A DNA stretch of 42,959 bases from Saprospiraceae bacterium (lineage in GTDB: Bacteria > Bacteroidota > Bacteroidia > Chitinophagales > Saprospiraceae): contig JAAUTG010000006.1 in NCBI GenBank assembly GCA_012031785.1, positions 1 to 42,959 of the forward strand. The letters are read 5' to 3'. Positions 1-9,438 of this stretch are shown here, one piece after another. Position numbers and translations under genes: made by a program. Below the pieces are notes generated by a model. It was not told the DNA's origin. It did not search any database and worked only from the letters and a program-made list of their open reading frames with translations. Positions within the stretch are counted from its first letter, which is position 1; each line of letters opens with the position of its first letter.

Positions 1-114
1 GACGAAAGAGTTATTGAATTGAAAAAAGCAGTTGAAAAGCAAACAAAGAGAATCAAAGAATTGAAAAGCATTAATTATTCTTTGATGGGACAATTAAATA
101 CTTCAAAAGCATGA
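1..114 (+). CDS. C-terminal end of a coiled-coil protein (partial)
   Basis: An open frame runs from the first base to a TGA ending at 114, giving 37 residues. It is rich in Lys and Glu with heptad-like spacing (ELKKAVEKQ, RIKELKS), so a short coiled coil is likely. Its stop overlaps the next start as ATGA, which suggests translational coupling. The N-terminus lies outside the window. No function can be assigned. Confidence 0.55.
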   Translation, partial: DERVIELKKAVEKQTKRIKELKSINYSLMGQLNTSKA

Positions 115-320
115 CATTATCTGATTTGGAAATTTACTTTAAAAAAACAGAATTGCCAAAGACAATTGAATTGTCATCTTTTGAATTTGTTTCTGACGTT
201 CCGAAAATGGTTGATTCGCACATTTCAATATTGAAAGCTAATTCGGGAAATGGCGTTTACTTACCGTACTACAAGCGGTTAGTTCGATTAAGAGTGAAAC
301 TAGAGCAAAAAAAACCTTAA
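111..320 (+). CDS. Small DUF6965-like protein
   Basis: This 69-residue protein has the pattern I associate with the short DUF6965 family of Bacteroidota and their phages: an N-terminal EIYFKKTELPKTIEL block, then DVPKMVDSHISIL, and a C-terminal PYYKRLVRLR. The family has no known function. The start overlaps the stop of the preceding gene (ATGA). The family call is from memory of its pattern and was not searched. The nearby genes encode modification and replication functions, so it is probably a small accessory protein. Confidence 0.6.
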   Translation: MTLSDLEIYFKKTELPKTIELSSFEFVSDVPKMVDSHISILKANSGNGVYLPYYKRLVRLRVKLEQKKP

Positions 321-338
321 CTTAAAACAATAATAAAA

Positions 339-480
339 TGAAAACTATAATTAAGAGCATTTTAGAAAAATAGGTATGTAAACATAAATGGGAAGCAACC
401 AGTCTACGAAAATGCCTGTTAAAATTCAGCAAATACTGATTTGTACAAAATGTGGCAAAATTAAAAGAATAAATCTATGA
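339..480 (+). CDS. Small zinc-ribbon-like protein, frame interrupted
   Basis: Two frames together suggest a small metal-binding protein. An upstream frame contains CKHKWEATSLRK and the frame from ATG 388 contains MPVKIQQILICTKCGK. Joined by dropping one A from the AAAA run near 415, they give a Cys-His-Trp element followed by CTKCGK, like many short phage zinc ribbons. The stop overlaps the next gene's ATG at 477. The true start is unclear because the frame opening at 339 meets a TAG after 11 codons. The shortest intact form is 388-480 (30 residues). Confidence 0.35.
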
Positions 481-1255
481 AACGAATATTAATTGCAGCT
501 CCGACAAGTAGTTTCAAAGACTACGTTTTTGATGATTGGATTGAAAATGCCATAAATATAGCTAAAGACTATGATTATAAAGGCTCTCATGTCGGGATAA
601 TGCTTATCGACAATTCTAAGGATATTACTCATGCTGAAACTTTGCTTAATAAAGCTAATGCTGTACTAAAGAAACTAGAGTATAATTGTTTTTTGTTCAT
701 AAAAAAGTTATTATGTTGAAAATATGCCATTAAGAAATTTAATGTGTGAATGCAACAATCTAATAAGAGATTATGTGATAAAAAACAATATAGACTATTT
801 ATTAAGTTTAGAAACAGATTTGTTTCCGCCTATAAATACACTTAGTCATTTACTAGAACGAAAAAACAAGTTGAAAAAAATCAATAGTTGGGTTGCCATA
901 TTTCCTTTTTTATCTTCATAAATCACAACCTATATTATTTGAATTAGAGGACTTCGGAAACGAAAGATGTTATTATCCTGTTAGCCCTGATGCTATTTTC
1001 AGTAATGTTGACGGCAATTTAACAGAGTGCCGACAATTAGGATTAGGGTGTGTTTTGATTAGTAAAGATATACTAAAAGAGGTTAAATTTAGAGTTGATG
1101 AAACAGATAAAAAAGGCTCTCATGCCGACACATACTTTAATCAAGACTGCATTGAAAAAGGTGTAAAAATATATTGCGATACTAAAGTATGGGTTGAACA
1201 TCGGAACGGTTCATGGAGTAAAGTAAACAAACAATTCAAAACAAATGATAAATAG
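477..1255 (+). CDS. Glycosyltransferase (GT-A type), two homopolymer frameshifts
   Basis: Three consecutive frames form one protein of about 258 residues if one A is removed from the A6 run at 701-706 and one from the A7 run at 874-880. The joined product starts RILIAAPTSS, has an acidic SLETDLFPP segment in the position of the metal-binding DxD of GT-A enzymes, a central SIVGLPYF, and a C-terminal region with CVLISKDIL, HADTYFNQD and VEHRNGSW, as in phage and bacterial glycosyltransferases. It would transfer a sugar from a nucleotide sugar to DNA, a virion protein or a host glycan; the acceptor cannot be told. It overlaps the next gene by 11 bases. The breaks are more likely sequence errors than decay, since both flanks are well preserved. 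Confidence 0.65.
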
Positions 1256-1842
1256 AATTATAGACGTATCTGATGCTTATATTAAAGCAATTGAAAATAT
1301 TGTTTGTAAAGCGTTGAATATTAATGCTAAAGTGTTAAAAACAAAAAATAGAAGTAGCGATGTCATATTTGCCAAGCATCTTTGTATTTATTTTATGTTT
1401 AAATACATAAACGGAACGAAAAAAAGGGTTTGCCGAATATTTCAATTTAAACCACGCCTCTGCAATACACGCCATAAAGTCTATTGCAACTCAAATAGAG
1501 ATTAAGCAAGTAAGAGCCACTACAATAAGCAATATTATTGATAATCAAATATACGACAATGTTTATATTCCTTACCTCAACGCTAAAGCTAAAGAAACGC
1601 CTCAAATAAAGGAAAGTGTATTTGTTGTTTTTGCAATAAATTTAGAAGATGAATATCATTTCCGAAATATTATTGGAATATTCAATAACGAGCCACAAGC
1701 TATTGAATGTTTAGAAATGTTTAAATCTGAAAAAAGCGAAGGTTATCCTTATAATTGTTTTATTGAAAAACATTACATGAATAGTAGTTATGCAGACAAA
1801 GACCCTATCGAAATTGTTTACGAATTTAATAGCTATGAGTAG
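1245..1842 (+). CDS. DnaA domain IV-like DNA-binding protein (one frameshift)
   Basis: Removing one A from the A7 run at 1419-1425 gives about 198 residues. The N-terminal half resembles the C-terminal DNA-binding domain of DnaA: VIFAKHLCIYFM, then GFAEYFNLNHASAIHAIKSI, where NHASAIHAIKSI corresponds to the DnaA signature helix (D-H-S/T-T-V-x-H-A). No AAA+ domain is present, so this is a domain IV module on its own, with a C-terminal extension of about 110 residues that I do not recognise. It could bind an origin or act as a regulator. It follows the glycosyltransferase with overlapping ends and stops 20 bases before a promoter-like box. Confidence 0.65.
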
Positions 1843-1861
1843 GCGACAAGTGAAAAAATGC

Positions 1862-1869
1862 TACCTTTG
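1862..1869 (+). promoter_or_regulatory. Bacteroidota-type -7 box (TACCTTTG)
   Basis: TACCTTTG followed by CA matches the Bacteroidota -7 consensus TAnnTTTG. No clear TTG -33 element lies 17-23 bases upstream, so it is only a candidate. No open reading frame starts soon after it; what follows is about 145 bases ending in a terminator. Confidence 0.45.
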
Positions 1870-1875
1870 CATTTA

Positions 1876-2019
1876 AAAATTGGTCATCGCCCAAAGGACG
1901 AAGGACATGGCGAGTAACATTCGAGTTGCCAAAACGCAATGCCTAAATTTGCGCTCCACTCTTACAGATTGTGGTTTTCACGGTCGGCATAAGCTCCTTA
2001 ATGGGGCTTATGCTTTTTT
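1876..2019 (+). ncRNA. Candidate small RNA between promoter box and terminator
   Basis: Between the TACCTTTG box and the terminator at 1987-2019 lie about 140 bases without a convincing reading frame and visibly richer in G+C than the flanks. Short self-complementary parts are visible: CGCC at 1908-1911 with GGCG at 1929-1932, and CCAC at 1956-1959 with GTGG at 1969-1972. The length and boundaries fit a small phage RNA. No Rfam family was recognised; it may simply be the 3' untranslated region of the upstream operon. Confidence 0.35.
1987..2019 (+). terminator. Rho-independent terminator
   Basis: GCATAAGCTCC (1987-1997), a 5-base loop and GGGGCTTATGC (2003-2013) form an 11-bp stem with one G-U pair, followed by six T. 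It ends plus-strand transcription just before the converging minus-strand M15 peptidase gene. Confidence 0.85.
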
Positions 2020-2444
2020 CACTTAAAAGGGACTATTAACAAATCTTTTAATCCAGTATTTCTACAATCACAATGCAACCACGTTGGCGTTTTATCTTCA
2101 ATAGTAGTTAATCCTATTTGCAGAAATGCTATTTTATTGTCGATTACTATTTTTCGCATTTGGTCGCCAGTCATTCCGTCTACTTTCAAATCAACCGCTC
2201 TACCGAATTTATGTTGACTGAAAGAAACTCCAGTTGATGTGGAAAAATCACGTAATCCCGATTCGTTAAATGAACCTTTATTATGCCAATTATTAATAGT
2301 TACAGACTTGTCAACTATTGTTCTAAATAGTTGTGCTATGTTTATTATTTTTTGGTCAATAAACCAAATAGAGTTGTTTCCAAATTTAACATAAACCGAT
2401 TCGGAAACAAACTCTTGTAATGTAAAATTGTTGCTTACTTTCAT
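2019..2444 (-). CDS. M15-type peptidase (peptidoglycan endopeptidase/endolysin)
   Basis: This 141-residue protein carries the M15 (VanY/D-Ala-D-Ala peptidase-like) zinc motif: SQHKFGRAVDLKVDG gives the S-x-H-x-x-G-x-A-x-D signature, and WLHCDCR supplies the second histidine near the C-terminus. It would cleave peptide cross-links in peptidoglycan during lysis. It has no signal peptide or membrane segment, so it would need a holin to reach the wall. It is the last gene of the minus-strand fibre/lysis unit, downstream of a lipoprotein and a DUF1353 protein. A second, membrane-anchored M15 peptidase lies at 10747-11355. Confidence 0.75.
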   Translation of the reverse strand: MKVSNNFTLQEFVSESVYVKFGNNSIWFIDQKIINIAQLFRTIVDKSVTINNWHNKGSFNESGLRDFSTSTGVSFSQHKFGRAVDLKVDGMTGDQMRKIVIDNKIAFLQIGLTTIEDKTPTWLHCDCRNTGLKDLLIVPFK

Positions 2445-2568
2445 GTGAATTTAACGATTATGATTAAACATAAGAATAAAAATATGCAAATTACAGTTGT
2501 TATATACAAATATTTACGTAATTGATTTATCTTAACGTCTTTTTAAAGTATTATCAATATTTGCTTTT

Positions 2569-2985
2569 TCAAGTTTTATTTAATGTTTCTTGCGTATCTG
2601 TGTGTATTGGTACTTCTTTGTTTATTATTATTTTCTCTACCTTTTTAGTTTTCACTTTATTGGTTAAGTCTTCGATGATTATTGCTAAGTCTTTGTTTTG
2701 TAGTTCTAAGAACGAAACAATATCTTTACAAGTACCCAAATCAGTGATAAATGGAGATAACTTACCAATACTATCTGTTAGCTTCTTTTTCTGCTCCAAT
2801 GTTGTTTTTAAAAGCCTCAACCTTTCATTATAGCTTGTATCTTCAACGGTTTCAGTTGAAGATGTTGAGTTTATTGTCGTTGGTTCGCAGACTAACTTTT
2901 GAGCCAAATCCTTGTTTTTTAGAATAACCTTACTAGGGTTGCAACCAATAAACAGTATTGTTAAAAACATTAATAGTTTTTTCAT
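2569..2985 (-). CDS. Small lipoprotein with coiled coil (spanin-like candidate)
   Basis: The 138-residue product starts with a lipoprotein signal peptide: charged MKK, a hydrophobic stretch, and lipobox LFIGC with Cys at 15. The rest is charged and helical, with Leu-rich heptads (RLRLLKTTLEQKKKL, LELQNKDLAIIIEDL). Such lipid-anchored coiled coils can be outer-membrane spanin subunits; its place next to a peptidase supports this, but no partner is proven. The end may be frame-shifted: removing one A near 2575 would extend the C-terminus to about 2536. Confidence 0.6.
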   Translation of the reverse strand: MKKLLMFLTILFIGCNPSKVILKNKDLAQKLVCEPTTINSTSSTETVEDTSYNERLRLLKTTLEQKKKLTDSIGKLSPFITDLGTCKDIVSFLELQNKDLAIIIEDLTNKVKTKKVEKIIINKEVPIHTDTQETLNKT

Positions 2986-2989
2986 AATC

Positions 2990-3376
2990 TTAATTTTTTA
3001 TAATCCAATAAGGTAAACCGAATAATCTAACGCCTAAATAATATAATTTTGTGTATTTCCATTTGGCTAAGTGTAATAATTGTCTAAACAAAATGTCTGC
3101 ATCTTTCCTTTTACCTACCTTAAATTGATAAAGTACATCATGTAGACAACTAGCTAGTTTACATTCGTCATTTTTACCATCAGTTACACCAGTGCATCCA
3201 TTCCAAGCATAACCTTTCTTAACTGTAATCAAACCATCGCAAATAACTAATAACATTTCCTTTTTATTTGAATATTTTATTATATGAATATTTGTGTAAT
3301 CCTCGCTAAATACTGTAACATCCTCTGTCAAAGTGTACTTATATTTATTCTTTTTTTCAAATATCCAAAATTTCAT
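2990..3376 (-). CDS. DUF1353-family protein
   Basis: This 128-residue protein has the DUF1353 hallmarks: GYAWNGCTG (consensus GxxWDGxS) followed by LASCLHDVLYQF (consensus ASxxHDxLY). The family is common in phages, usually next to lysis or tail-end genes, and its function is unknown. Here it sits 4 bases upstream of the lipoprotein gene, consistent with a role in late functions. A C-terminal hydrophobic segment (YYLGVRLFGLPYWII) may touch the membrane. Confidence 0.75.
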   Translation of the reverse strand: MKFWIFEKKNKYKYTLTEDVTVFSEDYTNIHIIKYSNKKEMLLVICDGLITVKKGYAWNGCTGVTDGKNDECKLASCLHDVLYQFKVGKRKDADILFRQLLHLAKWKYTKLYYLGVRLFGLPYWIIKN

Positions 3377-3388
3377 AATAGAAATGAT

Positions 3389-4692
3389 TTATTTTTGAAT
3401 GTTATTGATTTGTTTAATTATACTAGCCTTTGTTTGATATTTATTCAATAATCCTTTCATTGTTACATCATATACTGCTTTATAATAGTTTAAATCAGTT
3501 ATTAAATTATCATAATCGGGTTGTATTGGAAACGGTTTAAGTGTAGGAACGTCTATTGTTAAATTAGCGCCTTTATTGATTGTATTGTTATATCTTATTG
3601 TATCAATAAAATTAACTGTTTGCGTACTGTAATTAGCATCATAAGGTTTACCACAATCATTATACACATTACCATAAGAGGTAAAACCTTCTAATGTTAG
3701 TTGATGTGGTTTAATGCAATTAATGAAAATAGAATTGATTATCTTAGTTTCAAACGCCCAACTTCTTATTACTCCACTAGCACCATCGTAACCACTGCAA
3801 TTAACAAATGTGCAATTGGTTAATGATTTATTCCCTCCTTGAAATATAGAGTTAAGTCTATTATACTTGAATACACAATTAGTAGCATTTACATTACCAA
3901 AGTTTTGGATACCATAATGACCACCTAAAATGACTGTGTTATCCATATTTAAGGTTGCACCGCCACCTAGATAAATAACCGCTGAACTTGGATGCCCATA
4001 ATGACCGATTAATGTACTATTCTTAATTGTTACGTTCTTGCCTTTATTGACGATAAGAGCAAATTTACCAGTAAATTGTGAATGGTCTGAATAAACTCTA
4101 TCAATAATGATATTAGGAACGTTTTCTACGTGTATGTTATCGGTGCTACTCTCATACTCACAACGATTAGAACTAGTCCCCATGTAAGCACTATCAATTT
4201 TAGTATTAATTATCGTTAATGAATCGTAACCAATAAGACTATTAATTCCATCATGTCGATATTTGATTATGTTGCAATCTTTGATTATCGTATTTCCATT
4301 TGGAGAAATAGAAGGATAACCACCGACAAACTTACAATTAGTAACTTTGCCTTTAATGGTTAAATTAGTACCACACGTTGGAACATCAACTTTGCAAATT
4401 AAATTAGACACATCCCCATCTACAACAAATCCCTTATGATAGGTAAATTCGATAATAGGTCTTGCACCGTTTCCGTAACTTGAAATGATACCTGTATGGT
4501 TTGTTTGATGTGGTATGGTTAACGTAGTGCTACTTTTAATTAGAATGATACCTCCAGTATTACCCTTGGAAACTCTTTTAATGGTGCTGTTATTGTACCA
4601 TCTGACGTACCTGTAAACGTTGCATCAACGTATGTTTGACTTTGTAACGATAACGTTACGAACATTAGAACTGCTAAAATTACTGTTTTCAT
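3389..4692 (-). CDS. Secreted right-handed beta-helix protein (one frameshift)
   Basis: The gene starts at 4692 with a clear signal peptide (MKTVILAVLMFVTLSLQSQT); inserting one A in the AAAA run at 4576-4579 joins it to the long downstream frame for about 434 residues. The body has repeating short turns of the kind NVTIKNSTLIGHYG, TLNMDNTVILGGHYG and ATNCVFKYNRLNS, typical of right-handed parallel beta-helices in polysaccharide lyases and phage depolymerases. No catalytic residues can be named. It follows the lectin-like genes, suggesting recognition or degradation of host glycans. A Sec signal is unusual for a virion protein; the product may be exported or be a host-like moron. Confidence 0.65.
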
Positions 4693-4708
4693 ATTTATTT
4701 GATTTAAT

Positions 4709-6315
4709 TTATACTTCTTTTGCTTGTGTTAATATTAATTCTCTTATTATTTGTCCACTTGTTGCAGTAAGAGTAACTTTACTAACACTCTTACTTAATG
4801 TCATATTACCATTATTAAGTTTGGTATATGTTTTATTAGTATCTTTTAAAGGATAATAAATAGAACCATTTGAAGTACATTTAAGATACTTACCTTGACT
4901 ATCCTCATTAATAACAAATGTACCACTAACTATTTTCCAAACATCGGGTATTTGTCCTACAATTGCATCTTTAAAATCTTCTTTGAATACAACTCTCGAT
5001 GCAAAGGAATTATGATAAGATTTGATTTCTGTATCTGATAAAGCACGATTATAAACAGATAATACATCATATAAATCAGTACCTAGATTAACATTAGGAT
5101 ACTCAGATGATAAGACTCTCAATTTACCGTTAAGAGTTGTAGTAGTTGTTGTAAATGAATTGATAAAAATACCATTTAATGGTATTTTATTACTGTATTA
5201 TTTTTTATTATAGTTACACAATTTATTCTATCTTTTGTAAAAAAAGGGACAGCAATAGATTCTGTACCACAAATAATATACATATCGTTTCCTCCATTAA
5301 ACGCCCTTATATTTAGATTACCAAGTCTAATTAAATAAACTGAATTTGCATTTACAATTAGACCTTTAAATCTAAAATTAATAGTTACATCAGAAGTTAT
5401 AATATTAGTAGCTGTTTCAATAGAATAAACATGACTTCCATTACTGTTAAGAGTTAGAAAACCGTCATTAGTTTGCACTTTACTTGTAACTCCATCATAC
5501 TGACTAGCATTTCCCCCATTAGCAACATTATCCCAAGCTATATTAACAAGTTTATTACCTACTGGTTGCATATTATATGCTGCAATAAGTCCATCCTCTT
5601 CTAATCTAGTAGGTTTAGGATACTGAAAATTAGTCTTTTGGAGAGATAGATATTTAGAGTTGAGAAATTCAATAAGTTCATTTTCTCTTTCTTTATAAGA
5701 TAACATTCCATCAAACTGTTTCAATTTATAATATATACTACAATTGTGAGGTGCTGCACCAAATAAAGGAGATAGCATTCTATAAAAATTAGGTAATGTA
5801 ATTGATGATAAATTATTGGTTATAATTGTTTTATTCGTATTTTCAACATTTTGCTCATATAACCTAAATCCATTTGCATCTGAAGAACCATCATAAGTTA
5901 ATATATAATTACCTTTAGTAATATCAATTCCAGTAAACTTTAATTCAATAGCATCTAATAGTGATTGTCTTATATAAATAATAATATTACGTGCGGAGGT
6001 ATGGGAGTTATAATAAATATTAAAAAGAGGGAATTGATTACCTATAAGTTCATTATTCGTACCGAACAATCTAAACCACGTACTATATCTATTTGATGAT
6101 ACATTAAAAACCCATGAGTATGGCTTATGTAAGTCAAAAGGTTGAAAGTAATATGTGAGTGCTGCATATTCTGCATATTTCTTTTTAACTATTGCATACC
6201 TATTGTTTAATTTAATAAAATGTAATTGTCCGTTACTCATAGTCATTTTAACATTACCTACTTTATCAAGTAACGAACCATTTTCAAAATTAGTTTCAAA
6301 TATAACTTTGCTCAT
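4709..6315 (-). CDS. LamG/concanavalin A-like lectin protein (one frameshift)
   Basis: Inserting one A in the AAAA run at 5185-5188 joins two frames into about 535 residues. Features of LamG-type jelly-roll domains are visible: an N-terminal FETNFENGSLLDKVGNVKM, a central ENGLIAAYNMQPVGNKLVN-like block (DGLIAAYNM), and the conserved closing LSVYNRALSDTEIKSYHN. The C-terminus adds a small beta-rich part (FKEDFKDAIVGQIPDVWKI). This is a sugar-binding adhesin type seen in phage fibres. Its ATG overlaps the stop of the preceding, related gene (ATGA), so the two are probably co-translated paralogues. Confidence 0.6.
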
Positions 6316-7469
6316 AATCCGTATTTCCCTTTCTGTGAATTATAAATTCTAGCAAATAATTCATCTACTTGTATTAAAGATATATCTCCTATATCAAATA
6401 TTTGTATAGAACCTACATTGCCTTTAAAATAAGGATATGGATGAGGACTTAGTATTAAATCTTGATTACTACTATAATCAAATACACCTGTACCGTAGTT
6501 TGTAATTCTTGGATTATTATTTACTTGTATAGAATTACTATGTCCTGATTTGAAACAACCTAGTAGGTTAACCCATTTTTCATCTTTTACATTAGGTACA
6601 TAAGCAATTGGTGCGATAGAACTCCATACACTTGGGCTTTGATAATTAAACTGTATATTCCAATTAAAATAGGGTGCAGTAAAACTAGTACCATACCATG
6701 TACCAAATAAATGAGTATCGGCTACTTTTTTAGTTCTATTTACCCATATAGAAACGATTAAATTATTTACCTTTAAATGGTCTGACATTGGTATACGTAA
6801 CCTAGAATCTGTACCATTTAGATACATTATATTAGTATTCTTTTTCTTAACTGCAACATTGGTATTGTTAATTTTATTCTTACTTGTTCTATCCTCAATA
6901 AATCCTCTTTCAGCAGTTAAATCTAGCAAACAGTCGAGTTCAGGTGTAGGGTCTACGTAGAGAATGCCTTGATGTATACATTTAACTTCACTTACGGTTA
7001 ATATTCGATTATAACTTTCGATAAATTTAATAGAACCTTTATAATAAGTTGTATTTTGTCCAAAGATAACATTGACGCCTCTAATTTTAGTAGAGGTAAC
7101 AATAACTACATCATTATCTATTCCGATTGTTAGTGCTTGTGTATTGACACCATTAACGTAATAATATGTAGGATAACTGAATCCAGTTGCTATAATCTGA
7201 TTAGAGTTATTAATAGAAATATTTTGCGTAGCATTAATATACACAATCTGTTGATTATTGATTGTTGGATTGATAACAAATCTTATAGAGTTAAATGTAA
7301 GTCTATTGTAAATAAGTTTATCAGTTATTCCATTTAAAATAATTCCATTGCCAATTTTAGGATTACCTGCAATATTACAATTTGCATACTTATTTTTAAG
7401 TACACTTTCTCTATCTCGGAAGTACTCAGCAAATATAATACTCTTATCACTATGAAGTTGACTGTTCAT
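6312..7469 (-). CDS. LamG-type lectin-like fibre protein
   Basis: The 385-residue protein contains two concanavalin A-like halves. The first ends with FIESYNRILTVSEVKCIHQG, the second has LDLTAERGFIEDRTSKN, YLNGTDSRLRIPMSD, NLIVSIWVNRTKK and a closing GSIQIFDIGDISLIQVDELF. These are the recurring elements of LamG/laminin G-like domains that bind glycans. No signal peptide or membrane segment is seen. It lies in a run of fibre genes and is a likely receptor-binding component. Overlap with the next lectin gene is 4 bases. Confidence 0.6.
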   Translation of the reverse strand: MNSQLHSDKSIIFAEYFRDRESVLKNKYANCNIAGNPKIGNGIILNGITDKLIYNRLTFNSIRFVINPTINNQQIVYINATQNISINNSNQIIATGFSYPTYYYVNGVNTQALTIGIDNDVVIVTSTKIRGVNVIFGQNTTYYKGSIKFIESYNRILTVSEVKCIHQGILYVDPTPELDCLLDLTAERGFIEDRTSKNKINNTNVAVKKKNTNIMYLNGTDSRLRIPMSDHLKVNNLIVSIWVNRTKKVADTHLFGTWYGTSFTAPYFNWNIQFNYQSPSVWSSIAPIAYVPNVKDEKWVNLLGCFKSGHSNSIQVNNNPRITNYGTGVFDYSSNQDLILSPHPYPYFKGNVGSIQIFDIGDISLIQVDELFARIYNSQKGKYGL

Positions 7470-7481
7470 TTAGTAAATATT

Positions 7482-8054
7482 TTATCCTAATTGGTTATTA
7501 ATTGCATCAAAGTTGTAATCAAGTTTAATAGCATCTTTATAATAGTCCCAATCTCCAATAGGATTATTATCTGCATCAAATCTTGAATAAGCAATTACTG
7601 CTTCTACTATTGCATCAAAATTTGGTCTTAAACTCTCATCTAAGTTTTGTATTGCATTACCTGAACCGTCATCAATAACTGATTGTTCGTACACATACCA
7701 TCTATTAGAACTCCACCATACACTATTTTGCAGTTCAGATATTGAATTAGGTGCAACTGTATTAAGAATAGTATTGTCAGTTATATCATCTCCAACATTA
7801 CTGTTTAGATTCATCCAATTAGCACAAAGATTTCTTATTTGAAATATCTGTTTACATATTGTTAAAGATAAGTCAATCGGAAATATAAAAAGGTCTTTTG
7901 ATACACTTTCAGCTAATCCTTTAATAGTTGATATTTCTTTGCCTTTATTAGCTATATAATCAACTATGGCAACAATTGCTTGTGTATCTACTAGAGGGTT
8001 ACTATTTGAAGTTTCCTCTATTTGTTTGATTTCAAATGATAAATTATTAAACAT
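7482..8054 (-). CDS. Uncharacterised fibre-cluster protein
   Basis: This 190-residue acidic protein is not recognised. It has a helical N-terminal half (IVAIVDYIANKGKEISTIKGL) and a C-terminal part rich in Trp and Tyr (WWSSNRWYVYEQ, DWDYYKDAIKLDY). It sits between a fibronectin-like structural protein and a lectin gene with spacings of 1 and 12 bases, so it is probably a fibre connector, chaperone or adaptor. Confidence 0.55.
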   Translation of the reverse strand: MFNNLSFEIKQIEETSNSNPLVDTQAIVAIVDYIANKGKEISTIKGLAESVSKDLFIFPIDLSLTICKQIFQIRNLCANWMNLNSNVGDDITDNTILNTVAPNSISELQNSVWWSSNRWYVYEQSVIDDGSGNAIQNLDESLRPNFDAIVEAVIAYSRFDADNNPIGDWDYYKDAIKLDYNFDAINNQLG

Positions 8055-8055
8055 A

Positions 8056-9102
8056 TTATGATTTCCTTTCTGATATAGTTAATGTATTTACTGATGCTAC
8101 ACTAAATAGTGATTTAATCATTATTCGTTCTTCGTTAATATCGTTAAGATAATATACCTTATTTAAAGCATTTGCAGAATCCACAATTATACTTGCAACT
8201 CCCAAAATATCTTGGGTTATATCACACCAATTTACTTCATCTGTGTCTACACAAGTTGACTTTTGAGGTGCTAATAATGTAATCGTAATTGTAGAACTAC
8301 CACCACAAGTAGCTGTTAAACCTAATTTAAGTTTACTAAAACCATTCATTTGAATCACATCTCTTTGAGGCGTAGCACTAAATGCTTGGTTTGTATATTC
8401 AGCTATCTCAACTTGGTCCGTATAATGCGACCATTCAGGAGATTGATTTATAATGTTTTGAACACCTAAATTCTCATCAACTGTTTGGTCTTTAGTAGAT
8501 ATGCTAATTATAAATTCGTCTCCACTAGTAGTAGTTGGTGTTGCAACTCCATTTATTGTACTATCCCATGTTATGTCATAACAATAAGATATAGTAGGAG
8601 CAACGGTTGTTGTGTTATCTGCTGTTGTATCTGAAAATGTTGTTGTTATATTATCATTAATTGTACCTACAAGGTAATAAATAGAACCTCCTGCATTTGT
8701 ACGATATATATTACGTGCAGAAGTGCCTAAAGCTCCAATTGGAATATTTGTTAATGCAACTGTTTTATTTGTTACATCTGTTGTTATTTCATTACTATCA
8801 ACAGATACCAATGTTTCAAAACCATTAATAACAAAAGAAATTGCATATTTATGTGTACCTACTGTTACATTACCGCCTATTGTTGGACTTTCTGCTGTAC
8901 ACGTAGTTGTTGGTTTTGAGTAATCAATACTTACATAAGCCGAAGTTGGTGCAACAAAAGCACTAAATGAATTACCATTACGTTGCAATGTCATTAACAC
9001 TAGATTTCTAAGCGAAAGTCCATCTGTTATTCCATAAACTGTTACTGTTCTATTTCCAGTTAAATACGTATAATTTGTATTTCTATATTGTCCTACATTC
9101 AT
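8056..9102 (-). CDS. Fibre protein with fibronectin III-like domain
   Basis: The 348-residue protein is Thr/Ser-rich and beta-rich. Residues around 80-165 contain GTHKYAISFVINGFET, LTNIPIGALGTSARNIYR and YYLVGTINDNITTTFSD, a repeat known from many phage fibre and tail proteins that is fibronectin III-like. The C-terminal part (SKLKLGLTATCGGSSTITI) is another beta domain. It is probably a structural spacer in a receptor-binding fibre. The neighbours on both sides are fibre-like. Confidence 0.6.
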   Translation of the reverse strand: MNVGQYRNTNYTYLTGNRTVTVYGITDGLSLRNLVLMTLQRNGNSFSAFVAPTSAYVSIDYSKPTTTCTAESPTIGGNVTVGTHKYAISFVINGFETLVSVDSNEITTDVTNKTVALTNIPIGALGTSARNIYRTNAGGSIYYLVGTINDNITTTFSDTTADNTTTVAPTISYCYDITWDSTINGVATPTTTSGDEFIISISTKDQTVDENLGVQNIINQSPEWSHYTDQVEIAEYTNQAFSATPQRDVIQMNGFSKLKLGLTATCGGSSTITITLLAPQKSTCVDTDEVNWCDITQDILGVASIIVDSANALNKVYYLNDINEERIMIKSLFSVASVNTLTISERKS

Positions 9103-9114
9103 ATTTTTAATTAT

Positions 9115-9435
9115 TTAAGGTAATACAAGTCCTGCGTATGCTAAAGATTGTAATGAATTTAATTGACTATTAATTGTTGCTAAATCAGATTGAGAAGGGA
9201 CTTTACTCCAATTGTTAATATCAGTATGTGGCAAAGCTTTCAATCTATAAAGTCCATTGTTAGTTTCAGTATCCGCCGAAACGGTTGTCAACTGCCCTGC
9301 ATAAGCATACGCCCCAAATGTACCAACAGTTGTTAAGTCTGCGAGTAAATCAACTCTATTTTCAGAACTAAAAACATCAGCAAACTGTTTATTAAAGTTT
9401 GCCGATATGTTTAATATACCGTTTGCCTTTGCCAT
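9115..9435 (-). CDS. Small fibre-associated protein
   Basis: The 106-residue product has a central GLYRLKALPHTDINNWSKVPSQSDL, similar to the short repeat found near the ends of phage fibre proteins, followed by a coiled-coil-like tail (LATINSQLNSLQSL). This suggests a trimeric fibre element. It is spaced 12 bases from the next gene and 3 bases from the previous one. Confidence 0.5.
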   Translation of the reverse strand: MAKANGILNISANFNKQFADVFSSENRVDLLADLTTVGTFGAYAYAGQLTTVSADTETNNGLYRLKALPHTDINNWSKVPSQSDLATINSQLNSLQSLAYAGLVLP

Positions 9436-9438
9436 ATT

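Noticed and set aside
477-1842. Glycosyltransferase and DnaA-like genes as decayed pseudogenes
   Set aside because: All breaks are single A insertions in A6-A7 runs and motifs on both sides are intact, which fits sequence error better than decay.
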